Origin: Nitrosomonas oligotropha
Lineage (GTDB): Bacteria > Pseudomonadota > Gammaproteobacteria > Burkholderiales > Nitrosomonadaceae
Direction of reading: 5' to 3'
DNA: 60,690 nucleotides
Assembly (NCBI RefSeq): GCF_009833085.1
Contig: NZ_QRBZ01000027.1
Coordinates: forward strand, 1 to 60,690
A program made the position numbers and the translations under genes. Positions 10,301 to 19,295 of this stretch are shown here, piece by piece (positions within the stretch are counted from its first letter, which is position 1; each line of letters starts with the position of its first letter). The notes below the pieces were generated by a model. The model had not been told where the DNA came from, ran no database searches, and saw only the letters and a program-made list of their open reading frames with translations.

Positions 10301-12027
10301 TGGCTACACGCCTCAAAAGCCTCATAAGCTCTACTGCGCCAAATTTCCGCTTCATCACCCTCGAGCAAATGATCGCTGGCCGCAAGAAAATCTTCATGAA
10401 TTACTCTTCTGCGTAATTCCACTGGTACAGAGTTAGCAACATATAACATCCCACGGAGATATCCGAGAATAGTGCACTCCAAGAACATCTCATCCGGCAA
10501 AATTGATAAAAAATTTGTTGCCTGTTCTATCTTGTCATTAACTGCGAGACAACTCAGAACATTGGTCCACCCAATTGCTGTGAACGAATCCGGATTGATG
10601 CTTTCAAGTGTATTTAGGTAAGCAAGTGCATCTGTATCCCCTTTTTTCGTCCGCAAAATCGCAAAAATGTTACTTCTTCCAGCTGACGAATCATCTAAGC
10701 GAAGCATGCGAAGAGCGGAATCGACCTCTCCGCGAGCAGCTTCCATCCAAGCTTGTGCAGCGATCGATGCTGGTTGTCCCTGCTTTTGAAGTTTTGCCAG
10801 AGCATGCTCCGCATCAGCAAGGTGTCCATTGCTAGCTGCAATGCGCACAATCCAGTCATACACTTCTGTTTTTATGGAAGGGGGAACTGCTGCAAACTTT
10901 CCACCATCATCAAGGGAGCGAGCAAGGTCATGCAATTGTGCCAGGGTGTCTTGGCCAGGCGATACTCGACGCCTGAGAATCACACCTAGCGCAGCCTTTG
11001 CATCATCACTGTGATGCTCAGTAATCGCTTTATTTGCTAGTAACGCACTCTCAGAGATCAACTTATTGCCAATGTCGCTAGAAATATCTTCGGATTGTTG
11101 TTTTGAGAGAGGTATTATTGGCTCAAAATTTAGCAAAGCTCTTGCCAGTGAAGCTGCTGTTCTACAGGCATATGCCGTCCAAGCAGGATCGCGTTTAAAA
11201 CCAACAATATCGCTGATTCCGCGTATCGCTAATACAGGTTTATCCCCTTTTACGCTGCGGGCTGCTTCAAATACACCGGGTAGTTCCATCTCAACCGCTT
11301 TCAGGTCTCGTGCACTCTCCAGCCAATCTTGAAGAAGCGAATGATCTTTCACTAACATGTTGCCTGATGCGATGGGAGCCGCTGTTACAATGGGTTGTCG
11401 TGGTGTATTTCCTTCATTGAACCCGAAGCGATGCTTCAGAGAACGACGCAATTTATCCTTCCAATTGTCATCGGTTATATGCGACAGTCCTTCCTCGATA
11501 GAAACGAGTGGAATAGAGACTCCAAGCTTGGAAGGATGATTCCAATCCCCCAATCTCGACTTAAAAGCGGGTAGGCGGCTAACAAAGTCCTGAACCGCTT
11601 TGTGAACAGGAGCACCTCTGTGGGCAGTTTCTTTCGTGCCACCGTCTAAAGCGGCAGTAATACTAAAGTCAATCATGCGAGTTGCCAATACAACGTCACC
11701 GAGAGAAAACTCAAATTCCGGAACAGCACCAGCTATACCAACAAGCACAATCCAAGCTGGATCAAGATCAGAAATCACGTCAGACGTAGCAGCTTGAGCA
11801 GCAGCGTGACCTTGCTCAAGGCTACGCAAAATTGCGGCTCGATAAATTGAACCCTCAGCAGTTTGGAAATCTGAAATTTCATATGTTCTATGTTCACCTT
11901 CCGCTTCTGCAGTCGGGGGAAAATAATGCAATACTGCTTCAAACTCATCTTCTCGAATAGCAATTAGCGCAAAATCAACACTGCCTTTTATATCTTTTGC
12001 TAATAGCCGCTCAATGCTACTACTCAT
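7273..12027 (-). CDS. Giant nucleoside phosphorylase - helical repeat - double PIN protein (putative defence effector)
   Basis: A 1584-aa soluble protein. Residues about 15-300 form a purine nucleoside phosphorylase/MTAN-type domain: VGIAGAV (phosphate/glycine loop), KAVEMELPGVFEAAR (nucleoside-binding VEME) and AIRGISDIVGF with the catalytic-type Asp. This matches the PNP domain found fused to signalling and defence proteins. Residues about 320-1040 are a long TPR-like helical scaffold. Around 1045-1190 is a first PIN-like domain (LALDVTSIFVLNELG, AGEEEAALLSAAK, GNLADLVVVAHALYDEGLI). Around 1215-1335 is a second, with the usual acidic set kept: VFLDRVSAEYF, HPDALDEWQAL, ALSLVDLLE and AACIDDRMLN. 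The ATG at 12027 has CAGGAT about 10 bases upstream. The downstream gene overlaps it. Gene and partner are AT-rich between housekeeping genes. Domain calls are from motif reading; nuclease and nucleosidase activity and defence function are inference. Confidence 0.82.
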   Translation of the reverse strand: MSSSIERLLAKDIKGSVDFALIAIREDEFEAVLHYFPPTAEAEGEHRTYEISDFQTAEGSIYRAAILRSLEQGHAAAQAATSDVISDLDPAWIVLVGIAGAVPEFEFSLGDVVLATRMIDFSITAALDGGTKETAHRGAPVHKAVQDFVSRLPAFKSRLGDWNHPSKLGVSIPLVSIEEGLSHITDDNWKDKLRRSLKHRFGFNEGNTPRQPIVTAAPIASGNMLVKDHSLLQDWLESARDLKAVEMELPGVFEAARSVKGDKPVLAIRGISDIVGFKRDPAWTAYACRTAASLARALLNFEPIIPLSKQQSEDISSDIGNKLISESALLANKAITEHHSDDAKAALGVILRRRVSPGQDTLAQLHDLARSLDDGGKFAAVPPSIKTEVYDWIVRIAASNGHLADAEHALAKLQKQGQPASIAAQAWMEAARGEVDSALRMLRLDDSSAGRSNIFAILRTKKGDTDALAYLNTLESINPDSFTAIGWTNVLSCLAVNDKIEQATNFLSILPDEMFLECTILGYLRGMLYVANSVPVELRRRVIHEDFLAASDHLLEGDEAEIWRSRAYEAFEACSQIAKNAGDESLLERSKIWLRWLRIVDRAHKEEELVALSNDMNDGKTAVKLMPLAHAFGVNFDVSALTKYLGRAEILGGLTPIDLNAKVLLLQHLEKFQELASFIVDNWDRLLDVESLPILGGTLIQAYVHAGECGRAEEVLEAKKAELYPDDIQRFRLMIQLCRGEDPTKQAKDNYEATRKLEDLSNLILSLEKARRLAELTPYALEMFERERNVANALRYVKCLRSVISQDEDIVDFLDCCNDLVKKEPELMSAQAWALFHLGELKKSEEINNQLLNIRNNINDLSLDIYLSVRTGEWEKLPAILNREWNRRNELPVALLLDLARLTAFSARERALQLVRECTEREPNNPRSLLQAHSVAMALAQDDIAMPLLNRARQSSREEDNFIKSLSTREVVEFMQDSAIGWRKKNELFRNGSIPIHWAAHIFNVPLSRLLIAIPRENKAQADARRRQPIPIRAGNRRSIKMSSVKRLALDVTSIFVLNELGFLGHLFDALDEALLSPRFMEMLFFEEEKVKFHQPSRIKAAKPLLELQKKGLFILEETSIPSDLANEAGEEEAALLSAAKQSGGIYIHSGKLYRMDSYMEEEAQLGDFSGNLADLVVVAHALYDEGLITETKRDASLEYLELVSAGGMSGVKLARSAPVFLDRVSAEYFFNTELLEVLINSDRKVFIHPDALDEWQALVDTERYSGTMIETLENIRRVIRGKMAEGKVKFLREGKRSTDEEHFGISALSLVDLLEDVSGIDAACIDDRMLNSKPILEDRFGRKVDLLCSLDIIDMLVERGAVTKIEHEEAIHTMREWNFSTLPVDANELLEQLLRNKASETGILMESAKLRVMREYLARLHASDFLCAASDLEYLDELWQIGQKILRNLWKDEKSTVTDITARANWVVDHIIPDIELALRFAPDGKERMEDIALARMMATVMPLEVPDGLKVSYAEWLENKIIAPYIPACSNLIDKVTEEIAAWAMACAKEIANEAANETGELGSEDVDQDATEDDSSKTSRG

Positions 12028-12130
12028 AAGAATTTGCTATCCTGAGTTTTGGGAAAGTGATTTTAAATAACCAAACCTAATGCAAGAAAACCTGAAGGAT
12101 CAGTTCAAAAAAGAATGGCATAACTAATAT

Positions 12131-13021
12131 TTAATCTACTAATAACCGCACCGCCTCCCGATACTTCTCCACAGTCTGTCGTAACACATCGTCCGGTAGC
12201 GCAGGTGCCGGAGCTTGTTTGTTCCAATCTTGTGTTTCCAGCCAGTCGCGCACGAATTGTTTGTCGAAGCTGGGTGGGTTTTGACCGGGATGGTATTGGC
12301 TGGCGGGCCAGAAGCGGGATGAGTCGGGGGTGAGGACTTCGTCGATCAAATATAACTCGCCTTTTTCATCCAGACCGAATTCGAATTTAGTGTCGGCGAT
12401 GATGATGCCGCGCGCTAGTGCATACTCAGCGGCTTCGGAGTAGAGCTGGATGGCTTTGGCGCTGACTTTGGCGGTCAATTCCCGGCCGAGCAGTTTTTCC
12501 ACTTCGGCGACAGCGATGTTTTCATCGTGCGCACCGGCGGCGGCTTTGGTCGAGGGGGTGAAGATCGCACCACCCGGCAGTTTATCCGCGAGTTTCAATC
12601 CCGGAGGCAGCGGAATGCCGCAGATCGCCCCGGTTTGCTGATAATCCTTCCAGCCGGAGCCGACCACGTAGCCGCGCACGATGGCTTCGATCGGCAGCGG
12701 CTTCAGGCGGCGGATCACGAACGCGCGGCCTTCCACTTGCTCGCGCTCGTTTTCGGCCACGACCGATTCCGGCGCGATGCCGGTGAGGTGGTTCGGCAGG
12801 ATATGCGCGAGTTTGTCGAACCAGAATTGCGACAACGCGGTGAGAATTTCTCCTTTGGCAGGCACGGCAGTCGGCAGGATCACGTCGAACGCCGACAGGC
12901 GGTCGGTCTGCACGATCAGCAGTTTGTCATCGCCGACGGCGTAGATATCACGGACTTTGCCGCGATGTAAAAACGGCAGGCTTTTGATCGAGGTTTCAAA
13001 TAGTGCGGAGGTGCCGGTCAT
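12131..13021 (-). CDS. purC: SAICAR synthetase (phosphoribosylaminoimidazole-succinocarboxamide synthase)
   Basis: A 296-aa cytosolic enzyme that joins CAIR and aspartate using ATP in purine biosynthesis. Family motifs include the N-terminal [17 protein letters not shown] (the GKVRD nucleotide loop), [13 protein letters not shown] and [15 protein letters not shown]. The open frame extends to a TTG at 13036, but ATG 13021 preceded by CGGAAA is the better start and lies 11 bases after the purK stop codon. It is the last gene of the purE-purK-purC operon on the minus strand. Confidence 0.96.
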   Translation of the reverse strand: MTGTSALFETSIKSLPFLHRGKVRDIYAVGDDKLLIVQTDRLSAFDVILPTAVPAKGEILTALSQFWFDKLAHILPNHLTGIAPESVVAENEREQVEGRAFVIRRLKPLPIEAIVRGYVVGSGWKDYQQTGAICGIPLPPGLKLADKLPGGAIFTPSTKAAAGAHDENIAVAEVEKLLGRELTAKVSAKAIQLYSEAAEYALARGIIIADTKFEFGLDEKGELYLIDEVLTPDSSRFWPASQYHPGQNPPSFDKQFVRDWLETQDWNKQAPAPALPDDVLRQTVEKYREAVRLLVD

Positions 13022-13032
13022 AAGTTTCCGTT

Positions 13033-14166
13033 TCAATGAGGTTCAAGTTGTTTTTTGATGTACAGCACGTCGTGCAATGCGGTGGAGGTATCGGTGCTCA
13101 GCACGGTGAAATGCCCCATCTTGCGCCCGGGGCGCGCTTCGGCTTTCCCGTAAAGATGCAGCTTGGCCGATGGATGTTGCAACACGACATTCCAGTCGGG
13201 TTCACCGTTGTGCCACACATCGCCAAGCAGATTAATCATCACCGCGGCGCTGTGCTGCGTGGTGGCGCCGAGCGGCAAACCGCACAGCGTACGCACTTGC
13301 TGCTCGAATTGCGACGTGACGCAGGCGTCGATCGAATAATGCCCGCTGTTGTGCGGACGCGGCGCGATTTCGTTGATCAGCAGCGTATCATCGTGTAACA
13401 CAAAAAATTCCACGCACAACACGCCTTGATAATTCAGTTTTTTAACCACCTGACCGGCCATCTCTTGCGCTTGCGAGGCCAATTGCGGCGGAATTCTCGC
13501 CGGGACGATGCTGACATCCAGGATACCGTTGACATGCTGATTCTCGGCGACCGGAAACGTTTGCATTTCACCATTACCGCCGCGCGCCACGACCACCGAA
13601 ATCTCGCATTTCAGCGGCATGAATTTTTCCAGCACGCACACGGCGTGATTCAGCTGCTCATACGCCGCCAGTAATTCCGCGTCGCTGGATACCTTGATCT
13701 GACCTTTGCCGTCGTAACCGAACTGACTGACTTTCAGAATACCGGGTAGCAACTCCGCGGCATCCTGATCGGCAAAGTCATCCGCCTGCTGTATGACCGC
13801 AAACGGGGCGACAGCAAAGCCATTGATACCGAGAAATTGTTTTTCTGCAATTCTGTTTTGTGCTACCGAAACGCTGTATGCGTCCGGGCTGACGACACAG
13901 GACTTGGCCAGTTTTCGCAGCGAATTCGCGGGGATATTTTCAAATTCGGTGGTTATCGCCGCGCATTGGCTGCCGAGTTTTTCCAGCGCCGCTTGATCGG
14001 CATAACCGGCGCAGATGAAATCGTCCGCAACTCGACCGGCCGGGCTGCCGCTATCCGGATCCAGCACCGTGACTGGGTAGCCCATTTGCTGCGCGGCTTG
14101 CACGAACATGCGCCCGAGCTGCCCGCCTCCCAGCACACCGAGCATAGCTCCCGGCATGATCGCCAT
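13033..14166 (-). CDS. purK: 5-(carboxyamino)imidazole ribonucleotide synthase
   Basis: A 377-aa ATP-grasp enzyme that makes N5-CAIR from AIR, bicarbonate and ATP. The N-terminal Rossmann-like [19 protein letters not shown], the central ATP-grasp segments ([27 protein letters not shown]) and [19 protein letters not shown] are all present. The ATG at 14166 overlaps the purE stop as TAATG; a second ATG three codons in is also possible. Length is normal. The product feeds PurE, encoded immediately upstream. Confidence 0.96.
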   Translation of the reverse strand: MAIMPGAMLGVLGGGQLGRMFVQAAQQMGYPVTVLDPDSGSPAGRVADDFICAGYADQAALEKLGSQCAAITTEFENIPANSLRKLAKSCVVSPDAYSVSVAQNRIAEKQFLGINGFAVAPFAVIQQADDFADQDAAELLPGILKVSQFGYDGKGQIKVSSDAELLAAYEQLNHAVCVLEKFMPLKCEISVVVARGGNGEMQTFPVAENQHVNGILDVSIVPARIPPQLASQAQEMAGQVVKKLNYQGVLCVEFFVLHDDTLLINEIAPRPHNSGHYSIDACVTSQFEQQVRTLCGLPLGATTQHSAAVMINLLGDVWHNGEPDWNVVLQHPSAKLHLYGKAEARPGRKMGHFTVLSTDTSTALHDVLYIKKQLEPH

Positions 14167-14654
14167 TATTGCGGCAACTCGGCGTTAAGTACGGATTCGG
14201 TTTGTTTGCGCCTGTACTCGTCTAGCTGCGCGCTCAATTCACTGTTATTCACCGCCAGTAGCGCCACCGCAAACAGCCCGGCATTCGCCGCCCCGGCTTC
14301 GCCGATGGCAAACGTGGCAACCGGTATGCCTTTCGGCATTTGCACAATCGACAGCAATGAATCCAAGCCTTGCAGATGTCTGGAATTCACCGGGACACCC
14401 AGCACCGGCAGCGTGGTTTTTGCCGCAATCATGCCCGGCAGATGCGCCGCGCCGCCCGCACCGGCGATAATGCATTGAATGCCGCGCGCCTTGGCTTCCT
14501 CGGCGAACTGAAACAGTAAATCCGGCGTGCGATGGGCCGAAACCACCTTGGCCTCGTAGGCGATATGAAATTCATCCAGGATCGCAGCCGCATGCTGCAT
14601 CACATCCCAATCGCTTTTACTTCCCATCACTACGCTGATTAATGGTTTAATCAT
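14166..14654 (-). CDS. purE: N5-carboxyaminoimidazole ribonucleotide mutase
   Basis: A 162-aa class I PurE that moves the carboxyl group of N5-CAIR to give CAIR. It shows the family start [20 protein letters not shown], the AHRTPDLL loop, and [25 protein letters not shown], whose key residues are the [10 protein letters not shown] substrate loop. It is the first gene of the operon purE-purK-purC, and its stop codon overlaps the purK start. The promoter should lie in the 228-bp gap shared with the divergent exbD-like gene, where no clear -35/-10 pair could be fixed by eye. Confidence 0.96.
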   Translation of the reverse strand: MIKPLISVVMGSKSDWDVMQHAAAILDEFHIAYEAKVVSAHRTPDLLFQFAEEAKARGIQCIIAGAGGAAHLPGMIAAKTTLPVLGVPVNSRHLQGLDSLLSIVQMPKGIPVATFAIGEAGAANAGLFAVALLAVNNSELSAQLDEYRRKQTESVLNAELPQ

Positions 14655-14882
14655 TTCACTGTAACTGGCAAAAAATTAAAATTAAATATCCAAGAGAATG
14701 TTGTACTATCACACCCTGAAAGCCCGGCTGGCTATTTTATAAGTCTATGCAATAATCGTGTAATTTATTTCGATCGCTGCAACAAAAAACACAACTGGTA
14801 TTATACTCACCTGATTTAACAGCGAGCTTTTCATTGATTTGCGTTTAAAACGTTACGAGCTATCAATACAACCGGCATTTGC

Positions 14883-15314
14883 ATGAATTTTCAACGCGGA
14901 AAACAAAATAACGATCCGGAAATCAATCTGATACCGATGATCGATGTGTTATTGGTGATTTTGATTTTTTTGGTGGTGACGACGACCTATTCAAAATTTG
15001 CCGAGCTTGAAATCAGTTTGCCGGAAACCAGTGCGGAACAAGTCGATAAAAATATCGAGAAACCGAACAACATCGATATCACGGTAAGCGCGCTGGGCGA
15101 TTACACCATCAACCGGGTAGCCATTAAATCCGCCAGTATTGAAAGTCTGCGCGATGCCTTAATGGCTGCGGCCAAGAATCAACCGGATCCGTTCATCATC
15201 ATCAATGCGGATGCAAAAGCGACGCACCAATCGGTGATTACAGTCATGGAAGCGGCGCGCTTGGCAGGCTACAATAAAATCACGTTCACCACGGAAACGA
15301 ACAATACCCCATAA
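14883..15314 (+). CDS. ExbD/TolR-type biopolymer transport protein
   Basis: A 143-aa inner-membrane protein with one transmembrane helix (about residues 20-38) in [20 protein letters not shown]. The conserved membrane Asp is in PMIDV. The rest is a small periplasmic domain ([22 protein letters not shown]). ExbD proteins work with ExbB in a proton-driven motor that energises TonB or Tol systems. No exbB or tonB neighbour is visible here, so the partner must be encoded elsewhere. sodB follows 64 bases after the stop codon. Confidence 0.88.
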   Translation: MNFQRGKQNNDPEINLIPMIDVLLVILIFLVVTTTYSKFAELEISLPETSAEQVDKNIEKPNNIDITVSALGDYTINRVAIKSASIESLRDALMAAAKNQPDPFIIINADAKATHQSVITVMEAARLAGYNKITFTTETNNTP

Positions 15315-15378
15315 GGGAAGTGATCAAATGTTTGATTTGCTGAAGAATTACTACAATAAACTCACTAAGGAGAACCAT

Positions 15379-16020
15379 ATGTCCACTATCAATGTCGATA
15401 ATTTTTCCCAAGCTGCTCAAGCCGGTACCCAATATATTCTGGCGCCCCTGCCCTACGCAAACACTGCGTTGGATCCGGTCATCAGCGCCAACACGCTGAG
15501 TTTTCACTATGGTAAGCACCACAAAACCTATGTCGATAACTTGAATAACCTGCTGGCGAATAGCGATCTGGCCGGTAAATCGCTGGAGGATATTATCCGC
15601 GCATCCGCCGGGCAAGCCGATAAAGCCGCGATTTTCAATAACGCCGCGCAAGTCTGGAACCACATGTTCTATTGGCACAGCCTGAAACCGAATGGCGGCG
15701 GCGAGCCTTCCGCAGCACTGAAGCAAAAAATCGAAGCCTCATTCGGTAGTCTGGAAGCGTGCAAAAAAGAATTCGCGCAAGCGGCGCTGACACAATTCGG
15801 TAGCGGCTGGGCGTGGCTGGTTGTGGACGGCGGTAAAATCGCGATTGTTAAAACCGGCAACGCGGAAACACCGATCACCAAAAATATCCGCCCCCTGCTG
15901 ACCATCGACGTATGGGAACACGCTTATTACCTGGATTATCAAAACCGCCGCGCCGATTATGCCAATGCGATTTTGGATAAATTAATCAATTGGGACTTCG
16001 CGGAAGCTAACCTCGGATAA
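15379..16020 (+). CDS. sodB: Superoxide dismutase, Fe/Mn family (Fe type)
   Basis: A 213-aa enzyme converting superoxide to oxygen and hydrogen peroxide. Metal-ligand contexts are visible: [30 protein letters not shown], and [13 protein letters not shown], which carries the Asp and last His. GGGEPSAAL and FGSGWAWLV point to the iron type. The frame is open to 15328, but ATG 15379 preceded by AAGGAGAACCAT is clearly the start. No signal peptide is seen in this form, so it is cytosolic. Confidence 0.95.
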   Translation: MSTINVDNFSQAAQAGTQYILAPLPYANTALDPVISANTLSFHYGKHHKTYVDNLNNLLANSDLAGKSLEDIIRASAGQADKAAIFNNAAQVWNHMFYWHSLKPNGGGEPSAALKQKIEASFGSLEACKKEFAQAALTQFGSGWAWLVVDGGKIAIVKTGNAETPITKNIRPLLTIDVWEHAYYLDYQNRRADYANAILDKLINWDFAEANLG

Positions 16021-16031
16021 TTCCGGACTTT

Positions 16032-16676
16032 ATGACTGATATCACGATCGCCCTGTCAAAAGGGCGAATTTTTGAAGACACGGCGCCGCTGTTAAAAGCG
16101 GCGGGTATCGTTGCGCTGGACGATCCGGAATCGTCGCGCAAATTGATTCTATCCACCAACCGGGCCAATGTCCGCCTGATTATCGTACGCGCCTCGGATG
16201 TGCCGACTTATGTGCAATACGGCGCGGCCGATCTGGGCATTGCCGGGAAAGATGTGTTGCAGGAACATGGCGGCGCCGGATTGTATCAACCGCTGGATCT
16301 GAATATCGCGCGCTGCCGCATGATGGTGGCTGTTCCTAATGGCTTCGATTACGACTCCGCCGTGCGTCAAGGCGCACGGTTACGCATTGCCACCAAATAC
16401 GTGCAAACCGCGCGCGAGCACTTTGCCACAAAAGGTGTGCATGTCGATCTGATCAAGTTGTACGGCTCGATGGAACTGGCGCCTTTAGTCGGATTGGCCG
16501 ATGCCATCGTCGATCTCGTATCCAGCGGCAACACCTTAAAAGCCAATAATCTTGTCGCAGTCGAAGAAATTATGCAGATTTCGTCCCGGTTGATTGTCAA
16601 TCAGGCTGCACTGAAACTGAAACGGGATGCCATTCAGCCGGTGCTGGATGCATTTTCCGCTGCGGTGAAACAATAG
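16032..16676 (+). CDS. hisG: ATP phosphoribosyltransferase, short form
   Basis: A 214-aa catalytic subunit for the first step of histidine biosynthesis (ATP + PRPP). It shows [18 protein letters not shown] at the start and the PRPP loop [21 protein letters not shown], whose key part is DLVSSGNTL. It lacks the C-terminal regulatory domain of the long form, so it should need HisZ, which is not in this window. It starts 11 bases after sodB and is followed 32 bases later by hisD. Confidence 0.96.
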   Translation: MTDITIALSKGRIFEDTAPLLKAAGIVALDDPESSRKLILSTNRANVRLIIVRASDVPTYVQYGAADLGIAGKDVLQEHGGAGLYQPLDLNIARCRMMVAVPNGFDYDSAVRQGARLRIATKYVQTAREHFATKGVHVDLIKLYGSMELAPLVGLADAIVDLVSSGNTLKANNLVAVEEIMQISSRLIVNQAALKLKRDAIQPVLDAFSAAVKQ

Positions 16677-16708
16677 ATCGCCGTGCGCATCTGAAACCCA
16701 TTCATACC

Positions 16709-18016
16709 ATGATTCAAATAAAACGATTCAACTCCACCGATTCCGATTTCAATTCCGATCTAGACAAGCTCCTGGCTTTTGAAAATGCCCAGGATGATGC
16801 CGTCGATGTCACGGTTGCCAACATCCTCGCCGATATCCGCAGCCGCAGGGATGCCGCGCTGATCGAATACACCAATCGTTTCGACCGGCTGGCCATTCAA
16901 TCCGCCAAAGACCTCGAGCTGACGCAGGATCAATTGCAGCACTCGTTAGCAACATTGGGGGATGCCGAACGGACTGCATTACAACAAGCGGCGGAACGGG
17001 TGCGCAGTTATCACGAGAAACAACCGCTCAGTTCCTGGCAATACACCGATGCCGATGGCACCTTATTGGGGCAGAAAGTGACCGCGCTGGATCGTGCCGG
17101 TCTTTATGTGCCAGGCGGCAAAGCTTCGTATCCGTCGTCAGTGCTAATGAATGCGATCCCTGCCAAAGTCGCTGGCGTGCAAGAATTGATCATGGTTGTT
17201 CCCACCCCGGATGGCGAACGCAATGATATGGTGCTAGCAGCCGCAGCCATTAGCAAAGTGGATCGCGTTTTCACCATCGGCGGCGCGCAAGCGATCGGCG
17301 CATTGGCGTACGGCACCGAAACCGTGCCGCCGGTCGACAAAATCGTCGGCCCCGGCAATGCCTATGTTGCAGCGGCCAAACGCCGGGTGTTCGGTATCGT
17401 CGGTATCGATATGGTGGCCGGACCTTCTGAAATCCTGGTGATTTGCGACGGAAAAACCGATCCCGACTGGATTGCGATGGATTTGTTTTCCCAGGCGGAA
17501 CACGACGAGCTGGCGCAGTCGATCTTGTTGTCGCCGGATGCGGAATTTCTCAATCAAGTCGCACAAAGCATTAACCGTCAATTAGCGGCAATGCCGCGCC
17601 ACAATGTCATCCGCGCTTCACTGGAAAATCGCGGCGCATTGATTCAGGTGCAAGATCTCGACGAAGCTTGTGCGATTGCCAACAAAATCGCACCGGAGCA
17701 CCTGGAGTTATCGGTTGAGCAGCCGGAAAAATGGGTCGATAAAATCCGTCATGCTGGGGCTATTTTTCTCGGCCGTAATGCTTGCGAAGCATTGGGCGAT
17801 TATTGCGCCGGTCCCAATCACGTGCTGCCGACCTCACGCACTGCACGCTTCTCGTCGCCGCTCGGTGTTTACGATTTTCAAAAACGCAGCAGTCTGATTC
17901 AAGTATCGCAGCAAGGTGCGGCAAAGCTCGGCAAAATCGCATCGATACTGGCACACGGCGAAGGATTACAGGCGCACGCAAAATCGGCGGAGTATCGCTA
18001 TATCAAACACCGGTAA
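16709..18016 (+). CDS. hisD: Histidinol dehydrogenase
   Basis: A 435-aa enzyme that oxidises L-histidinol to L-histidine in two NAD-dependent steps and needs zinc. Visible family landmarks are [22 protein letters not shown] (key GLYVPGG), [38 protein letters not shown] and APEHLEL near the active-site Glu/His. The length is typical. It follows hisG directly, but hisC, the usual next gene in related operons, is absent; an RNA methyltransferase gene comes next. Confidence 0.96.
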   Translation: MIQIKRFNSTDSDFNSDLDKLLAFENAQDDAVDVTVANILADIRSRRDAALIEYTNRFDRLAIQSAKDLELTQDQLQHSLATLGDAERTALQQAAERVRSYHEKQPLSSWQYTDADGTLLGQKVTALDRAGLYVPGGKASYPSSVLMNAIPAKVAGVQELIMVVPTPDGERNDMVLAAAAISKVDRVFTIGGAQAIGALAYGTETVPPVDKIVGPGNAYVAAAKRRVFGIVGIDMVAGPSEILVICDGKTDPDWIAMDLFSQAEHDELAQSILLSPDAEFLNQVAQSINRQLAAMPRHNVIRASLENRGALIQVQDLDEACAIANKIAPEHLELSVEQPEKWVDKIRHAGAIFLGRNACEALGDYCAGPNHVLPTSRTARFSSPLGVYDFQKRSSLIQVSQQGAAKLGKIASILAHGEGLQAHAKSAEYRYIKHR

Positions 18017-18059
18017 TGACGCATAGCGTGAACTGATTTCTCATAGCCGATTGCACCTC

Positions 18060-18884
18060 ATGCCCGTCATCACGTCACGCGACCACCCGCTCATCAAGCA
18101 ACTGATCAGACTGGAAGAATCGTCGCAATATCGCAAGAAAACCGGCTTAACGCTGCTCGATGGCATCCATTTGATTCAGATCTATTGTTCCGTACTGGGC
18201 GCTCCGGAAAATCTGATCGTCAGTCAGGCGTATATTGACGATAGCGAGAATGAGCACTTTCTCACCATTCTGTTCGGTCATACTCCTCCCAAACTGACGG
18301 TGGTCAGCAATCTCTTATTTCGCGAGATATCCCCGGTCAAAACACCGTCCGGCATCCTCGCGCTGATTGCACTTCCGGGATTGAAAAAAGATGTCAGCAA
18401 CGGCAAGGAGATGTTCAGCGTTCTGCTGGAAACCATCCAGGATCCCGGCAATCTCGGTTCGATTCTACGTTCCGCCGCTGCCGCCAGCGTCAAGGATGTT
18501 TATTTGTCCAAACACTGCGCCGATGCCTGGTCGCCCAAAACGCTCCGGGCCGCGATGGGCGCGCACTTCTTTTTGCGCATCCATGAAGACAGTGATTTGC
18601 AAAAGATAGCACAGCAATTTTCCGGAACGGTCATTGCCACCTCGATACAAGCCAACCGGAATCTTTTTGAAATCTCTCTAGTCGGCCCCACCGCTTTTGT
18701 ATTCGGTAACGAAGGGGCGGGATTATCCAAGGAAATGATCCAGGCAGCGGACGAAAACATTGTGATTCCCATGCCCGGCAAAACCGAATCATTGAATGCC
18801 GCAGCCGCGGCGGCTATTTGTTTCTTTGAAAAAGTCCGTCAGGACAGAGCCTACGCAGCATCAACCGCTATTGGAACAAAATAA
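18060..18884 (+). CDS. TrmH/SpoU-family RNA 2'-O-methyltransferase
   Basis: A 274-aa SAM-dependent RNA methyltransferase. The N-terminal part (ITSRDHPLIKQLIRLEESSQYRK) is the small substrate-binding domain. The C-terminal SPOUT knot shows ETIQDPGNLGSILRSAAA, FVFGNEGAGLSKEM and IPMPGKTESLNAAAAAAI, the three SpoU motifs. The target is probably rRNA or tRNA but cannot be named. ATG 18060 is preferred over an upstream TTG at 18051. It lies about 45 bases after hisD and may share its transcript. Confidence 0.9.
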   Translation: MPVITSRDHPLIKQLIRLEESSQYRKKTGLTLLDGIHLIQIYCSVLGAPENLIVSQAYIDDSENEHFLTILFGHTPPKLTVVSNLLFREISPVKTPSGILALIALPGLKKDVSNGKEMFSVLLETIQDPGNLGSILRSAAAASVKDVYLSKHCADAWSPKTLRAAMGAHFFLRIHEDSDLQKIAQQFSGTVIATSIQANRNLFEISLVGPTAFVFGNEGAGLSKEMIQAADENIVIPMPGKTESLNAAAAAAICFFEKVRQDRAYAASTAIGTK

Positions 18885-18934
18885 TTGGCGGTGTATGATA
18901 CCGCACCCATCAAAACAGTCACTTTGGAGCACTT

Positions 18935-19291
18935 ATGAAATTTTCTTCTTTATCTCTCATCGCCCTGATGGGATGTTTGTTATTCAGTTCCACCCAAGTC
19001 ATGGCTCTTCACCATGAACCGAAAGATTCTCAGTCACCGCATGCACCCAGCGGAAAAATAGCGAACAACGAAGGAATCGTTGTAGATGTCATCGATACCA
19101 CCGGCTATACCTATATGGAATTGGAGAATGGCGGCAACCGCTTCTGGATCGCGGCGCCGACGACCAAAGTGAACAAGGGCGATCACATTCGTTTCGTTCA
19201 GGACATGGTCATGACCAACTTCACCAGCAAAACGCTGAACCGCACTTTCGGCACGCTCGTTTTCGTTTCCTCCACCGAAGTGAAGAAATAA
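18935..19291 (+). CDS. NrfJ-like small periplasmic protein
   Basis: A 118-aa exported protein with a signal peptide (residues 1-25, ending near VMA-LHHEPKD). The mature part, GIVVDVIDTTGYTYMELENG...FWIAAPTTKVNKGDHIRF...MTNFTSKTLNRTFGTLVFV, is outlined here by its key pieces GYTYMELENG, KVNKGD and NFTSKTLNRTF, which match the NrfJ-like family. Members sit near cytochrome or nitrite reductase genes in some bacteria, but no such gene is nearby here. The molecular role is unknown. SD-like GGAGCACTT precedes ATG 18935. Confidence 0.8.
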   Translation: MKFSSLSLIALMGCLLFSSTQVMALHHEPKDSQSPHAPSGKIANNEGIVVDVIDTTGYTYMELENGGNRFWIAAPTTKVNKGDHIRFVQDMVMTNFTSKTLNRTFGTLVFVSSTEVKK

Positions 19292-19295
19292 TCAC

